From: JACJWR01 sp963842975 | GTDB lineage: Bacteria; Actinomycetota; Actinomycetes; S36-B12; UBA10799 | Length of the DNA stretch: 64,000 nt | Direction: 5' to 3' | Assembly: GCA_963842975.1 (NCBI GenBank) | Contig: CAWJIH010000004.1 | Coordinates: 310,001 to 374,000 of the forward strand | Part shown: positions 35,565 through 44,459 of the stretch, piece after piece | Layout: every line of letters begins with the position of its first letter | Position numbering within the stretch: the first letter of the stretch is position 1 | Program-made: the position numbers and the translations under genes | Notes under the pieces: generated by a model | Databases searched by the model: none | Told to the model about the DNA's origin: nothing | The model's input: the letters and a program-made list of their open reading frames with translations, nothing else

Positions 35565-35765
35565 ATGACGACGCTCGATCCACGCCTGTTGGAAATTTTG
35601 GCCTGTCCGTGTGCCCACCACGCCCCGGTGGCGGAGTCCGAGGGCGCCGTGGTGTGCCAGCGATGCCACACCGCGTTTCCGATCACTGATGGCATCCCGG
35701 TGATGTTGCTTGATCAGGCGACGCCGGGACCGAAGGGCATCGGCGCCGAACTCGATGGTGCCTAG
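35565..35765 (+). CDS. Trm112-like zinc-ribbon protein
   Basis: A 66-residue Trm112/YcaR-type protein. It starts LDPRLLEILACPCAHHAP, then VCQRCHTAFPITDGIPVMLL, the family pattern with CPC and CQRC as a probable zinc site. In eukaryotes Trm112 activates methyltransferases; bacterial small homologues have no settled role. In actinobacteria it commonly lies between the phosphomannomutase and the SIS protein, as here. The next gene starts at the base after its stop, so the two are coupled. Confidence 0.88.
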   Translation: MTTLDPRLLEILACPCAHHAPVAESEGAVVCQRCHTAFPITDGIPVMLLDQATPGPKGIGAELDGA

Positions 35766-36902
35766 GTGGCGATCGACGAGCAGGTCTTGCTTGATCCGGA
35801 TCGTCTGATTGAAGCTGGCGGTCCGGTGCTTGCGGCCATCGCTTCGGCCGGTGCTCAACTGCGAACCGGGATGGCCGAGGCAGATGACCAGGCCATCGCC
35901 GAGGTCGCCGCAGCGGGCCGGCCCCGTGCCGTAGTGGTGATGGGCGCGGGTGGATCCAGCGCGGCAGGGGAGGTGCTGGCCGTGTGCGCGGGCCGCGGTT
36001 CCTCGGTGCCGGTGGTCACGACGACTGGTCCGGGGTTGCCTGGATGGGTGGGGCCGCTGGATTTGGTGATTGCGGTGTCGGCGTCGGGTTCCTCGCCGGA
36101 AACCCTCACCGTCGTCGCCGAAGCAGGTCGCCGCGGTTGCAGCGTGGTCGGGGTCTCCGGCAGCGGCGGCGACGACCTCACGTCGGCGGTCCAGCAAGCC
36201 CGTGGCACGCACCTGGCTGCAGGCCGCATGCCTGGCTCCCGCCGAGCCCGGGCCCTCACCTGGCGGCTGGCTGCACCGCTGCTCCTGCTGGGCCAAAGGT
36301 TGGGGATCGTCGATGGCAACGCAGCTGTCCTGGAAACTGCGGCCGACGAGTTTGATGCGGTGTCGCTGAAATGTGGTCCGGGAATCGAGTTGGGCAACAA
36401 CCCGGCCAAAGATTTGGCACTCGCTGCGGCGGAGAACTACCTCATGCTGTGGGGCACCCCAGGAGTACCTGCGATGGTTGCCCGGAGAGCATCCCGGCAG
36501 CTAGCAGAGAACGCCGGACTACCGTCCGGATTCGGCGCCTTTCCAGAGGTAGCTCGCACCCACGCTCGGATCCTCGCTGGCACCCGTGGATCCGTGGAGT
36601 CGGACATCTTCCGGGACCGGGTTGACGAATCTGAGCGGGGGGCGAGGCCCTACTTGGTGGTCCTGACCGATGGCGAGTGTGACGACTTGAGCGCCGAGTT
36701 GGCGTCGGCGACAGAAGCAGTCGCAGCCTCAGCCGGAATCCCCGTCGAACGACTTGACGGCGGGGTGGGGCACCCACTGACCAGGCTCGCTCGTTTGGTG
36801 CAGCCGTGGGATCTCGCGAGCGTCTACGCCGCGGCGTTGGTGGACGCCGATCCAGCGGGAAGCGCGGCCGGGCTTCATCCGACGCTCGGGACGGGAAGGT
36901 GA
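35766..36902 (+). CDS. SIS-domain protein (TobH/Rv3256c type)
   Basis: A 378-residue protein with two sugar-isomerase (SIS) halves, related to bifunctional phosphoglucose/phosphomannose isomerases. The first half has VVVMGAGGSSAAGEVL and IAVSASGSSPETLTVV, phosphosugar-binding SIS motifs. The second half has GNNPAKDLALAAAENYLMLWG and a C-terminal GGVGHPLTRLARLVQPWDLAS. The reaction is not established for the actinobacterial orthologue; context between manB and manA points to mannose-phosphate metabolism. GTG 35766 directly follows the previous stop. Confidence 0.82.
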   Translation: MAIDEQVLLDPDRLIEAGGPVLAAIASAGAQLRTGMAEADDQAIAEVAAAGRPRAVVVMGAGGSSAAGEVLAVCAGRGSSVPVVTTTGPGLPGWVGPLDLVIAVSASGSSPETLTVVAEAGRRGCSVVGVSGSGGDDLTSAVQQARGTHLAAGRMPGSRRARALTWRLAAPLLLLGQRLGIVDGNAAVLETAADEFDAVSLKCGPGIELGNNPAKDLALAAAENYLMLWGTPGVPAMVARRASRQLAENAGLPSGFGAFPEVARTHARILAGTRGSVESDIFRDRVDESERGARPYLVVLTDGECDDLSAELASATEAVAASAGIPVERLDGGVGHPLTRLARLVQPWDLASVYAAALVDADPAGSAAGLHPTLGTGR

Positions 36903-36908
36903 ACTCGG

Positions 36909-37991
36909 TTGCACGTGATCAGCGGGCATTTGCAGGAGTATGCGTGGGGTAAAGAGGAGGGGCTCAATCTGTGGTTGCGCTCCCCGCGCAGTGGACCTCA
37001 GGCCGAACTTTGGTTCGGGGCGCACCCCAACGGCCCCTCCCCGCTCGTGCATGGGCCCGGGACGCTGGCCGACGTGGTGGATCCGGATGAGGTTCCGGTG
37101 CTTGTGAAACTACTCGCCGCTGGTCGTCCGCTGTCCATCCAGATTCACCCCCCGGCCCACCTTGCCAGCGCAATGTTCGCCGCCGGCTCGCCCCTGGTTG
37201 CCGACGACCGGGAGAAAGTGGAGTTGCTGCTCGCGTTGGAGCCCTTCGCGATCTTCGCCGGTTGGCGTGACGAATCGGAAGCCGCCTTGCTGCTGCGAGC
37301 CACGGATCCGAGTCTGGAGCCGGCGGCCCAGGCGATTGAGTTTGACGATGTCGCCGCGGCCGTGCACTTTCTGCTGGGCTTGCCTACCGAGGAGGTTGCA
37401 CGAATGACCCCGGGGCTGCTCAGCGCGGTGGAGCGCCTTGCTGGTGGGCACGACCAGGTGCATTCCTTCGGGTTGGCTGCACGTTCCTTCCCCGGCGATG
37501 CCGGGTTGCTCGTGCTTGCACTGATGGATCACCACCTGCTTCCCGATGGAACAGCCGTCTACATGCCGGCCGGCGGTGTGCACGCCTATGCCGAGGGTTT
37601 CGGGGTGGAAGTGATGACCGCATCAGACAACGTGCTGCGCTTGGGGTTGACGCCGAAGCCGCTGGCTGTCACCGAGGCGCTCCAAGCGGTGTCCACCGCA
37701 GGTGACCCTCACTTCCTGGGTGGGGAGGTATACACCGACCACGGTCATCCGACGGTCACGTCCTACCGGCCCCACCGGGCACCTTTTGCCTTGGACGCGG
37801 TTCGGTCCTCGGAATTCGCACTGCCTGCCGGTGCCTACCGGTGTGTGGTGGCGGTTCGCGATCGCGTTGAGGTGCGGTGCGGCCCGGAGAGCGTCGAACT
37901 GTCGCAAGGCCAGGCCGCAGCGGTGTTGGCAGCAGAACCGGAGCTGCATCTGCGTGCCCACGGTTTGGCGGTGGTCGTGGAGTCGAGGTAG
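36909..37991 (+). CDS. manA: Mannose-6-phosphate isomerase, type I
   Basis: A zinc-dependent cupin enzyme of 360 residues converting fructose-6-phosphate and mannose-6-phosphate. Metal and substrate motifs are AELWFGAHP, LSIQIHPPAHLASAMF, YMPAGGVHAYAEGFGVEVM and ASDNVLRLGLTPK. It is somewhat short compared with about 400 residues for many type I enzymes. The start is TTG 36909 or GTG 36915; the conserved EYAWG motif begins a few residues later, so both fit. With manB it supplies mannose-1-phosphate for GDP-mannose. Confidence 0.92.
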   Translation: MHVISGHLQEYAWGKEEGLNLWLRSPRSGPQAELWFGAHPNGPSPLVHGPGTLADVVDPDEVPVLVKLLAAGRPLSIQIHPPAHLASAMFAAGSPLVADDREKVELLLALEPFAIFAGWRDESEAALLLRATDPSLEPAAQAIEFDDVAAAVHFLLGLPTEEVARMTPGLLSAVERLAGGHDQVHSFGLAARSFPGDAGLLVLALMDHHLLPDGTAVYMPAGGVHAYAEGFGVEVMTASDNVLRLGLTPKPLAVTEALQAVSTAGDPHFLGGEVYTDHGHPTVTSYRPHRAPFALDAVRSSEFALPAGAYRCVVAVRDRVEVRCGPESVELSQGQAAAVLAAEPELHLRAHGLAVVVESR

Positions 37992-38214
37992 CGCGAGTTT
38001 TGAGCGCCAAAGGGGCGCCCAAGGCAGGCCTGCGAACCCTCGAGCCGCACCGACGAGTCCGAGCGGGACCAGTCCGGCACCGTCCGGCTGGCGAGCCGCC
38101 GCGCTGAGGGGTGCGCGGTTGTGAACCCAGCCAAACGTGTCACACTAGTGGTCCCGGCACGGAAGCCTCCAGCCCGCGGATTCACGCATAACCACAATCC
38201 AACGGGAGAACTAC
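37992..38214. other. Intergenic region before ahcY
   Basis: 223 nt without a convincing gene. It holds a short G/C hairpin right after manA (GCGCC..GGCGC near 38008) that may end the mannose operon, and GGGAG just before the ahcY start. I looked for an SAH riboswitch and could not recognise one. No clear -35/-10 pair was found. Confidence 0.4.
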
Positions 38215-39642
<1,428 letters not shown>

Positions 39643-39660
39643 CGGGACACCACACCAGCC

Positions 39661-40623
39661 ATGACAGCGCCGCCCCCTCCACCGGACGGGGGCGGCGCTG
39701 TGCCTCCGGCCAACCCCTACGCCCCTCCGAGCCCAGGAGCCTGGGCCGGGGGAGATCTGCCGCCGCCACCCCCACCGGTCAATCCGCAGGCCTACCCGCA
39801 AGCCGCACCAGGCGGCCCCCAATACCCCCCACCCGGTTACCCGCAACCGGGTTACTTGCCGCCGACGCCGGCGCCGGTTCACCCGCTGCTGTACCCGAAT
39901 GCTCCTGTCACCTTGGAGCAGGCCGTCACAAGTGGCCGTCCGGTTCGGGCCGCGGGTTGGGGCATCCCCGACTTCTTCATCGCCTTTGGCCTGTGGATCA
40001 TGTTCAGCGTCGTCGCCGTCGGAATCGGGGCGCTCCTCTTCGGTGACGCCGAGATGCTGACAGGTCCGGCAATCATCATCGGCATGACGGTTCCGTGGAT
40101 TGGGCTTGCTGGCTGGCCGCTGCTAGTCACGTGGTGGAAGGGCAATGGCCCGGTGATTGATCTGGGCCTCACCTTTCGTGCCAGCGACCTGCTGTGGGGG
40201 CTCATATACGGGGTTGGGGCGCTGTTCGCGGCCGGTATCATCGCCGCGGTAACGACCGCGTTTGCCGGTGAGTTCGATTCGGCGGCCGGTGAATTGGCCA
40301 ACTCGCTGGATTCGATGGTCATCCTGCTGCTGTTCGGGATTGCGGTGGGAATCGGTGCCCCGATCGCCGAGGAGTTGGCTTTCCGCGGGTTGCTGTTCGG
40401 GGCACTCGCGAAGCGGGGGATGCCCACCTGGTTGGTGATTGGCCTGTCGGGGCTGCTGTTCTCCCTGATCCATTTTGAGCCGATCCGCGTACCACTGCTG
40501 CTCAGCACCGGCATCATCCTGGGGATTGCTCGATGGCACACACGGAGCACAACTGTGCCGATTTTGGCTCACATGGTGAACAACATCCCGGCGGCCATCG
40601 CGTTGGTGGTCTTCGGGGTATAG
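39661..40623 (+). CDS. CPBP-family intramembrane metalloprotease
   Basis: A 320-residue membrane protein with a disordered proline-rich N-terminus (PPPPPDGGGAVPPANPYAPP and similar to about residue 85) and a CPBP (CAAX-protease/bacteriocin-processing) domain with about eight helices. The glutamate motif is AEELAFRGLLFGAL, the first histidine motif FSLIHFEPI, and the last AHMVNNIPA, so catalytic residues are present. The substrate is unknown. It begins 18 nt after the ahcY stop, with no clear ribosome binding site. A repeat-rich region follows. Confidence 0.85.
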   Translation: MTAPPPPPDGGGAVPPANPYAPPSPGAWAGGDLPPPPPPVNPQAYPQAAPGGPQYPPPGYPQPGYLPPTPAPVHPLLYPNAPVTLEQAVTSGRPVRAAGWGIPDFFIAFGLWIMFSVVAVGIGALLFGDAEMLTGPAIIIGMTVPWIGLAGWPLLVTWWKGNGPVIDLGLTFRASDLLWGLIYGVGALFAAGIIAAVTTAFAGEFDSAAGELANSLDSMVILLLFGIAVGIGAPIAEELAFRGLLFGALAKRGMPTWLVIGLSGLLFSLIHFEPIRVPLLLSTGIILGIARWHTRSTTVPILAHMVNNIPAAIALVVFGV

Positions 40624-40627
40624 GCAC

Positions 40628-40819
40628 CCCAGCCCACGAAGGCGGGAGGGCCCACCCGGACCCGCGAAGCCCACGAAGGCGGGAGGGCCCCGCGCAGGCG
40701 TAAAGGCAAACAACAAACCCGCACATACCCACCCACCAACGCCCTAGCCAAGCGGGGCCCTCCCGCCGCAGTGGGCTGGGCCAGGGCGCCAGCGGCGCCC
40801 TCCCCCGCCGTGGGCTGGG
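40628..40819. repeat. Cluster of direct and inverted repeats between convergent genes
   Basis: A unit of about 24-26 nt built on AGCCCACGAAGGCGGGAGG occurs at 40628-40653 and 40668-40691 in one direction. It recurs with few changes in the opposite direction at 40755-40780 and 40794-40819 (CCTCCCGCCGCAGTGGGCT and CCTCCCCCGCCGTGGGCT). The two arms can fold into one long hairpin around the A/C-rich centre 40700-40745. It fills most of the gap between two convergent genes and may act as a bidirectional terminator or be a genome-wide REP-like element. Confidence 0.7.
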
Positions 40820-40827
40820 CCAGGGCG

Positions 40828-41922
40828 CTAGATGTGCTGCTCCGAGGCTGCCTCCAGGACGGGTGCAAGATTTTCGGTGCGGATCCGACGATCGATGTAG
40901 ACCAAGGCAGTGACCCCGGCGACGAAAGGCAATGCCACCAGCGTCGTGATCATCCCTGCCAGGGCCAAGCCGAAAACGCTCCAGGTTGTGATCTCGCCGG
41001 TTGCGCCGCCCAACAGGGTGAACGGTGAGGCTGCGATGCTCCCGACTGCCTGGGCCACGATGGATCCCAGCAGCACGATCCCCAGAGTCCGCCAGAACGC
41101 CCCGCTCACCAGCCGCCAGGAGCGTCTCATAGCTATGACGGGGCTGCAGTCCTCCAACGCCAAAACCGGTGTGGTGAGGATCAGCCGGAACGTCACCCAC
41201 AATCCCAGGGCCATCGCGACCAGCCCACCAAGCAGCACAAACGCTCCGCCAAGTGTGGTCATCCCGGCCGAAAGTAGGAACAACCCCGGTGCCAACGGCA
41301 CCATGATGGCGGCAGCAACCGCCAGACCCACCAAGATGGTGGCCCCGATCAGCCGCCAGAGTTGCGGCTTCACCAACGCCCAGGATTCGGACACCGAGGT
41401 GCGCTGGCCGATCACCGCTCGCCCCATCACGTGGGTCAGCATGCCGGTGCCGAAGATCTGCAAGACCCCGGCGACGGCGGTGGTGATGAGCGCAATCGCG
41501 ACTAGCGTGATCAGTACGTCCACCAACTGCTCGGGATCGAGTTGGGCCGGGTTGTCGGTGGGCAGGCTGGAGATGTCCGTCGCGGTGAAAGCGACCAGGA
41601 ACAACTGGACGAACGCGGCCACCACACCCACCATGGCCGCCACGGCGATAACGGTCTTCGGCTCCCGTCGAACGTAATCGATGGCGCCGGCCATGATTTC
41701 CCCGACGCCCAGCGGGCGCAAGGGAATCACTCCGGGTTTGGGTGCTGGCGGTGGGGGAGACCATTCAGATCTTCCCTCGGCAGGCTGCTCGGGCCCCGAC
41801 GGTTGCGACCCCCAACCAGGTTGGGCACCCCAACCCGTGGCATCGGAAGCCCCCTGGCCGCGGTAGGGCGGGGGCTGGTCATCGGACCATTCCGACGGCG
41901 GTGGATCTCGATCGTCGCTCAT
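40828..41922 (-). CDS. Proline-rich multi-pass membrane protein (GPDPase-membrane-domain-like)
   Basis: A 364-residue protein with a hydrophilic proline/glycine/tryptophan-rich tail (WGAQPGWGSQPSGPEQPAEG) and six or more helices. It resembles actinobacterial proteins annotated as glycerophosphoryl diester phosphodiesterase membrane domain: LRPLGVGEIMAGAIDYVRRE, LVKPQLWRLIGATIL, LALEDCSPVIAMRRSWRLV and ALVYIDRRIRTENL are typical. The catalytic phosphodiesterase domain is absent, so it is not an enzyme of that kind; the role is unknown. ATG 41922 is preferred to the ATG three codons upstream because a GAGGA lies before it. Confidence 0.8.
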   Translation of the reverse strand: MSDDRDPPPSEWSDDQPPPYRGQGASDATGWGAQPGWGSQPSGPEQPAEGRSEWSPPPPAPKPGVIPLRPLGVGEIMAGAIDYVRREPKTVIAVAAMVGVVAAFVQLFLVAFTATDISSLPTDNPAQLDPEQLVDVLITLVAIALITTAVAGVLQIFGTGMLTHVMGRAVIGQRTSVSESWALVKPQLWRLIGATILVGLAVAAAIMVPLAPGLFLLSAGMTTLGGAFVLLGGLVAMALGLWVTFRLILTTPVLALEDCSPVIAMRRSWRLVSGAFWRTLGIVLLGSIVAQAVGSIAASPFTLLGGATGEITTWSVFGLALAGMITTLVALPFVAGVTALVYIDRRIRTENLAPVLEAASEQHI

Positions 41923-41996
41923 GTTCCTCATCTCGAACGCGGCCGGACAGTGCGCCTACCGGTCCATGGTGTCACGATTTCAACCGACGAAGGTGG

Positions 41997-42002
41997 CACC
42001 AT
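41997..42002 (+). promoter_or_regulatory. -10-like hexamer CACCAT before mtrA
   Basis: CACCAT is followed by six bases and ATG 42009. An ATG overlapping the hexamer at 42001 opens only a three-codon frame, so 42009 is the working start. Confidence 0.35.
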
Positions 42003-42008
42003 GGCCCT

Positions 42009-42686
42009 ATGAGCGGGGAAAAGATACTGGTGGTGGACGACGACACCGCCCTATCCGAGATGCTGGGCATGTCGTTGCGACGGTGGGGTTTTGAGACTGC
42101 CCATTGCGATCGGGGCGACCAGGCGTATTCCGCCTTTCGCCGGGAGCAGCCCGATCTGGTGCTGCTGGACGTGATGCTGCCCGGATTGAGTGGAATCACG
42201 GTGTGTAACCAGATTCGCGCAGCCAGCGCAGTGCCGATCATCGTGCTCACCGCGCGCGGTGATACCTCCGATGTGGTGCACGGCTTGGAAATGGGCGCGG
42301 ACGACTACATCGTGAAACCGTTCAAGGTGGCCGAACTCGTCGCCCGGGTGCGGGCCCAACTGCGCCCTCGGGGCAAGGAGGCCGTGGAGCAGTTGACTCT
42401 GGGCGACCTCACGATCGATGTGTCGGCGCATCAGGTCACCCGTGGGAGTGAGTCGATTCCGCTGACTCCACTGGAATTCGATCTGCTGGTCCTCCTCGCA
42501 CGTCGACCGTGGCGGGCCTTCACCCGAGAGGAACTTCTCGCCGAAGTGTGGGGCTACCAGCACACCAGCGATACCCGACTGGTCAATGTGCATGTGCAGC
42601 GTTTGCGATCCAAAGTCGAGCCGGATCCGGAGTCCCCGACCCTGGTGTTGACGGTGCGCGGGGTGGGGTACCGCGCCGGTGGCTGA
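42009..42686 (+). CDS. mtrA: OmpR-type response regulator MtrA
   Basis: DNA-binding response regulator, 225 residues, orthologue of mycobacterial/corynebacterial MtrA, which controls cell-wall remodelling, division and osmotic responses. Receiver: acidic residues in LVVDDD, phosphoacceptor Asp54 in LLDVMLPGLSG, Thr/Ala switch VLTARGD and Lys103 in DDYIVKPFKVAEL. The winged helix-turn-helix has IPLTPLEFDLLVLLARRP and the end RGVGYRAGG. All key residues are intact. The kinase-core gene overlaps its stop (GTGGCTGA), so kinase and regulator are translated together. Confidence 0.93.
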   Translation: MSGEKILVVDDDTALSEMLGMSLRRWGFETAHCDRGDQAYSAFRREQPDLVLLDVMLPGLSGITVCNQIRAASAVPIIVLTARGDTSDVVHGLEMGADDYIVKPFKVAELVARVRAQLRPRGKEAVEQLTLGDLTIDVSAHQVTRGSESIPLTPLEFDLLVLLARRPWRAFTREELLAEVWGYQHTSDTRLVNVHVQRLRSKVEPDPESPTLVLTVRGVGYRAGG

Positions 42687-44157
42687 CAACGACGCCGCCT
42701 TCGTAGCCAGCGTCTCCCACGAACTGCGCACGCCGCTGACGACCATCCAGATGGCCGCGGAGGTGCTGTACGAATCTCGATCGGAATTCAGCGCCGACGC
42801 ACGTCGGGCAGCCGAACTGCTCTACGCGCAGGTGGAGCGCTTTGAACTTCTGTTGGCTGACCTGCTGGAGATGTCCCGCTTCGATTCCGGCGCAGCATCG
42901 CTAGTCACCGAGGACCTCGAGCTGCGCGCGCTGGTGAACCGACTGGTCGCCGACCTCACCCCGATGGCAGCAGCCGCATCGACGGTGCTCACGGTGGCCG
43001 GGCCGCCGCAGGAAGTGTTGGTCGAGGTCGATCGAGTCCGGGTGGAGCGAATTCTCCGCAATCTGATTGTCAATGCCATCACTCATGGCGGAGGAGGCGA
43101 AGTTGGCGTCGAGGTGCGCACAACCGTCGCTGGCGAGGTGCTCTCCGAAGTCGGGACCGGCCCCGGTCAGATCCCCGCAGAGCCCTGCCCCGGCGTGCTG
43201 ATACGTGTGGTTGATTCAGGGCCCGGCCTACCTGCGGAGGCACAACGGGTGTTCGACCGCTTCTGGCGGGCGGATCCAGCCCGGGCCCGTGACACCGGAG
43301 GTGCTGGGCTGGGCTTGGCGATTGCGGCTGAGGACGCAGCGCTGCATGGGGGTGCGCTGCGGGCCCACCCCAATCCCGGAGGCGGCAGCACGTTTTTAGT
43401 GTGGCTGCCAGGTTGGATTGCAAGCTGCGTCCACAGATCGGCCCTGAGCCCGCACTGGTGGACGCCCGCAACGCCCAGACTGGGTGTCATGTGGTCTGAG
43501 GAATGGCTTGATCTGGTGCTGCCGCGATCCTGTCGTGGCTGTGCTCGTCCAGGTGCGCTCTTCTGCCGGGACTGCATTGCCGGGGTAGGCGCCGAACGGG
43601 CGTCGCTGCGGGCCCCGATCGACCGGGGACCGTCGCTGTTCGCCGCCGGCGGCGATCACGTGGGGTTGCTTCGATCCGCACTGCTAGCGCACAAACAACG
43701 GCGTCACCGAGCGATCGCAGCGGCGCTCTGTGCGCTGCTTGGCCGGAGCCTTGGTGTGGTGGCCGACGTGCTTCGAGCGCACGGCTCCTGGGCCGCCCCG
43801 ATCGCCTTGGTGCCGATACCGCCAAGTTCGCGCTGGGCAGGGCGGCAGCCGGTGGTCGAGCTACTCAGGCCGCTGGTTTCGGCGATCCCGGGTTTGGTGC
43901 TGGGCCGCTGGTTATCGGCCGCACGCTCCCGGCGGCCGCAGAAGGGCCTTGACGCCGCTGGCCGAGCCGCCAATGTCGACGGGGCGTTTCGGTATCTGCC
44001 GCAGCGCCGCGGGCAGGAACCGGCCACGGTGATCCTGGTTGATGATGTGGTGACGACCGGGGCAAGCATGGCGAGTGCCCATGGGGTGCTGGTAGCTGCC
44101 GGGAAACCCCCGATCGCGGCCATTGCAGTAACGACTGCCGATGTGGTGGGACGTTGA
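42679..44157 (+). CDS. Sensorless MtrB-like kinase core read in frame into ComF
   Basis: A 492-residue frame. Residues 1-245 are the MtrB-type kinase core: H-box FVASVSHELRTPLTTIQMAA (His14), dimer helix ending LLEMSRFDSG, N-box ILRNLIVNAITHG, G1 VDSGPGLP, F-box DRFWRADP and G2 GGAGLGLAI. The roughly 290 residues of membrane helices, exported sensor and HAMP that precede the H-box in normal MtrB are absent; the chain starts only 8 residues before it. Residues 246-270 are low-quality linker (GWIASCVHRSALSPHWW). Residues 271-492 are a complete ComF. lpqB, normally between mtrB and comF, is missing. The kinase would be soluble. See the separate comF entry for the alternative that ComF is translated on its own. 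Confidence 0.75.
   Translation: MADNDAAFVASVSHELRTPLTTIQMAAEVLYESRSEFSADARRAAELLYAQVERFELLLADLLEMSRFDSGAASLVTEDLELRALVNRLVADLTPMAAAASTVLTVAGPPQEVLVEVDRVRVERILRNLIVNAITHGGGGEVGVEVRTTVAGEVLSEVGTGPGQIPAEPCPGVLIRVVDSGPGLPAEAQRVFDRFWRADPARARDTGGAGLGLAIAAEDAALHGGALRAHPNPGGGSTFLVWLPGWIASCVHRSALSPHWWTPATPRLGVMWSEEWLDLVLPRSCRGCARPGALFCRDCIAGVGAERASLRAPIDRGPSLFAAGGDHVGLLRSALLAHKQRRHRAIAAALCALLGRSLGVVADVLRAHGSWAAPIALVPIPPSSRWAGRQPVVELLRPLVSAIPGLVLGRWLSAARSRRPQKGLDAAGRAANVDGAFRYLPQRRGQEPATVILVDDVVTTGASMASAHGVLVAAGKPPIAAIAVTTADVVGR
43476..43481 (+). promoter_or_regulatory. -10-like hexamer CAGACT before the internal comF start
   Basis: CAGACT, seven bases, then ATG 43489. The same hexamer precedes the HAD gene at 50387. 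It suggests ComF may be made from its own leaderless message. Confidence 0.35.
43489..44157 (+). CDS. comF: ComF-family phosphoribosyltransferase (likely independent start)
   Basis: A 222-residue ComF/GntX-type protein inside the longer kinase-ComF frame. It opens like free-standing ComF proteins, MWSEEWLDLVLPRSCRGCAR, with a zinc ribbon of two cysteine pairs (SCRGC and FCRDC). The phosphoribosyltransferase domain follows: IALVPIPPSSRWAGRQP and the PRPP-binding VILVDDVVTTGASMAS. ComF helps DNA uptake in competent Gram-positives; in actinobacteria the role is not clear. Mycobacterial comF (Rv3242c) also lies between the mtr genes and hpf. I think it starts at 43489, but no in-frame stop separates it from the kinase. 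Confidence 0.75.
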   Translation: MWSEEWLDLVLPRSCRGCARPGALFCRDCIAGVGAERASLRAPIDRGPSLFAAGGDHVGLLRSALLAHKQRRHRAIAAALCALLGRSLGVVADVLRAHGSWAAPIALVPIPPSSRWAGRQPVVELLRPLVSAIPGLVLGRWLSAARSRRPQKGLDAAGRAANVDGAFRYLPQRRGQEPATVILVDDVVTTGASMASAHGVLVAAGKPPIAAIAVTTADVVGR

Positions 44158-44459
44158 ACCCGCGGCGCGATAGCGTTAAGCCATGGCATCCGTCCGGGTC
44201 CGTGGTTGCGTCTGTGCACCACCGCAGTGTGGTCGCAGGCAAACCGATGCCAGCCGCAGGCGAAACGGTCCACGTAAGGCGACGTTTGGTCGTCCGATCA
44301 CGGAGCGGCTTAGAAGTAAGACCTGCACTGCGACGCATCTCCGAACGATGCGACGCGGTAGAGGGTACGTTTACCCGATGCAGGCGAGTGTGGGGTCGAA
44401 GACCAGGTCGGCCGGACGGATGCTTGCCATTGTCAGCGCGACTATCGGAAGGAGTCGTC
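44158..44459 (+). other. 302-nt region upstream of hpf
   Basis: No conserved gene is visible. TAGCGT (44171-44176) lies 6 nt before an ATG at 44183 that opens a 99-codon, arginine- and cysteine-rich frame running 23 nt into hpf; its composition looks non-coding. The hpf start itself has a strong GGAAGGAG. The stretch is most likely a long 5' leader plus promoter of hpf. Confidence 0.35.

Noticed and set aside
38113..38214. SAH riboswitch before ahcY
   Set aside because: I could not identify the conserved core or pairing in this stretch; a covariance-model search would settle it.
40624..40827. CRISPR array
   Set aside because: The repeats are few, partly inverted and not evenly spaced; no cas genes are nearby.
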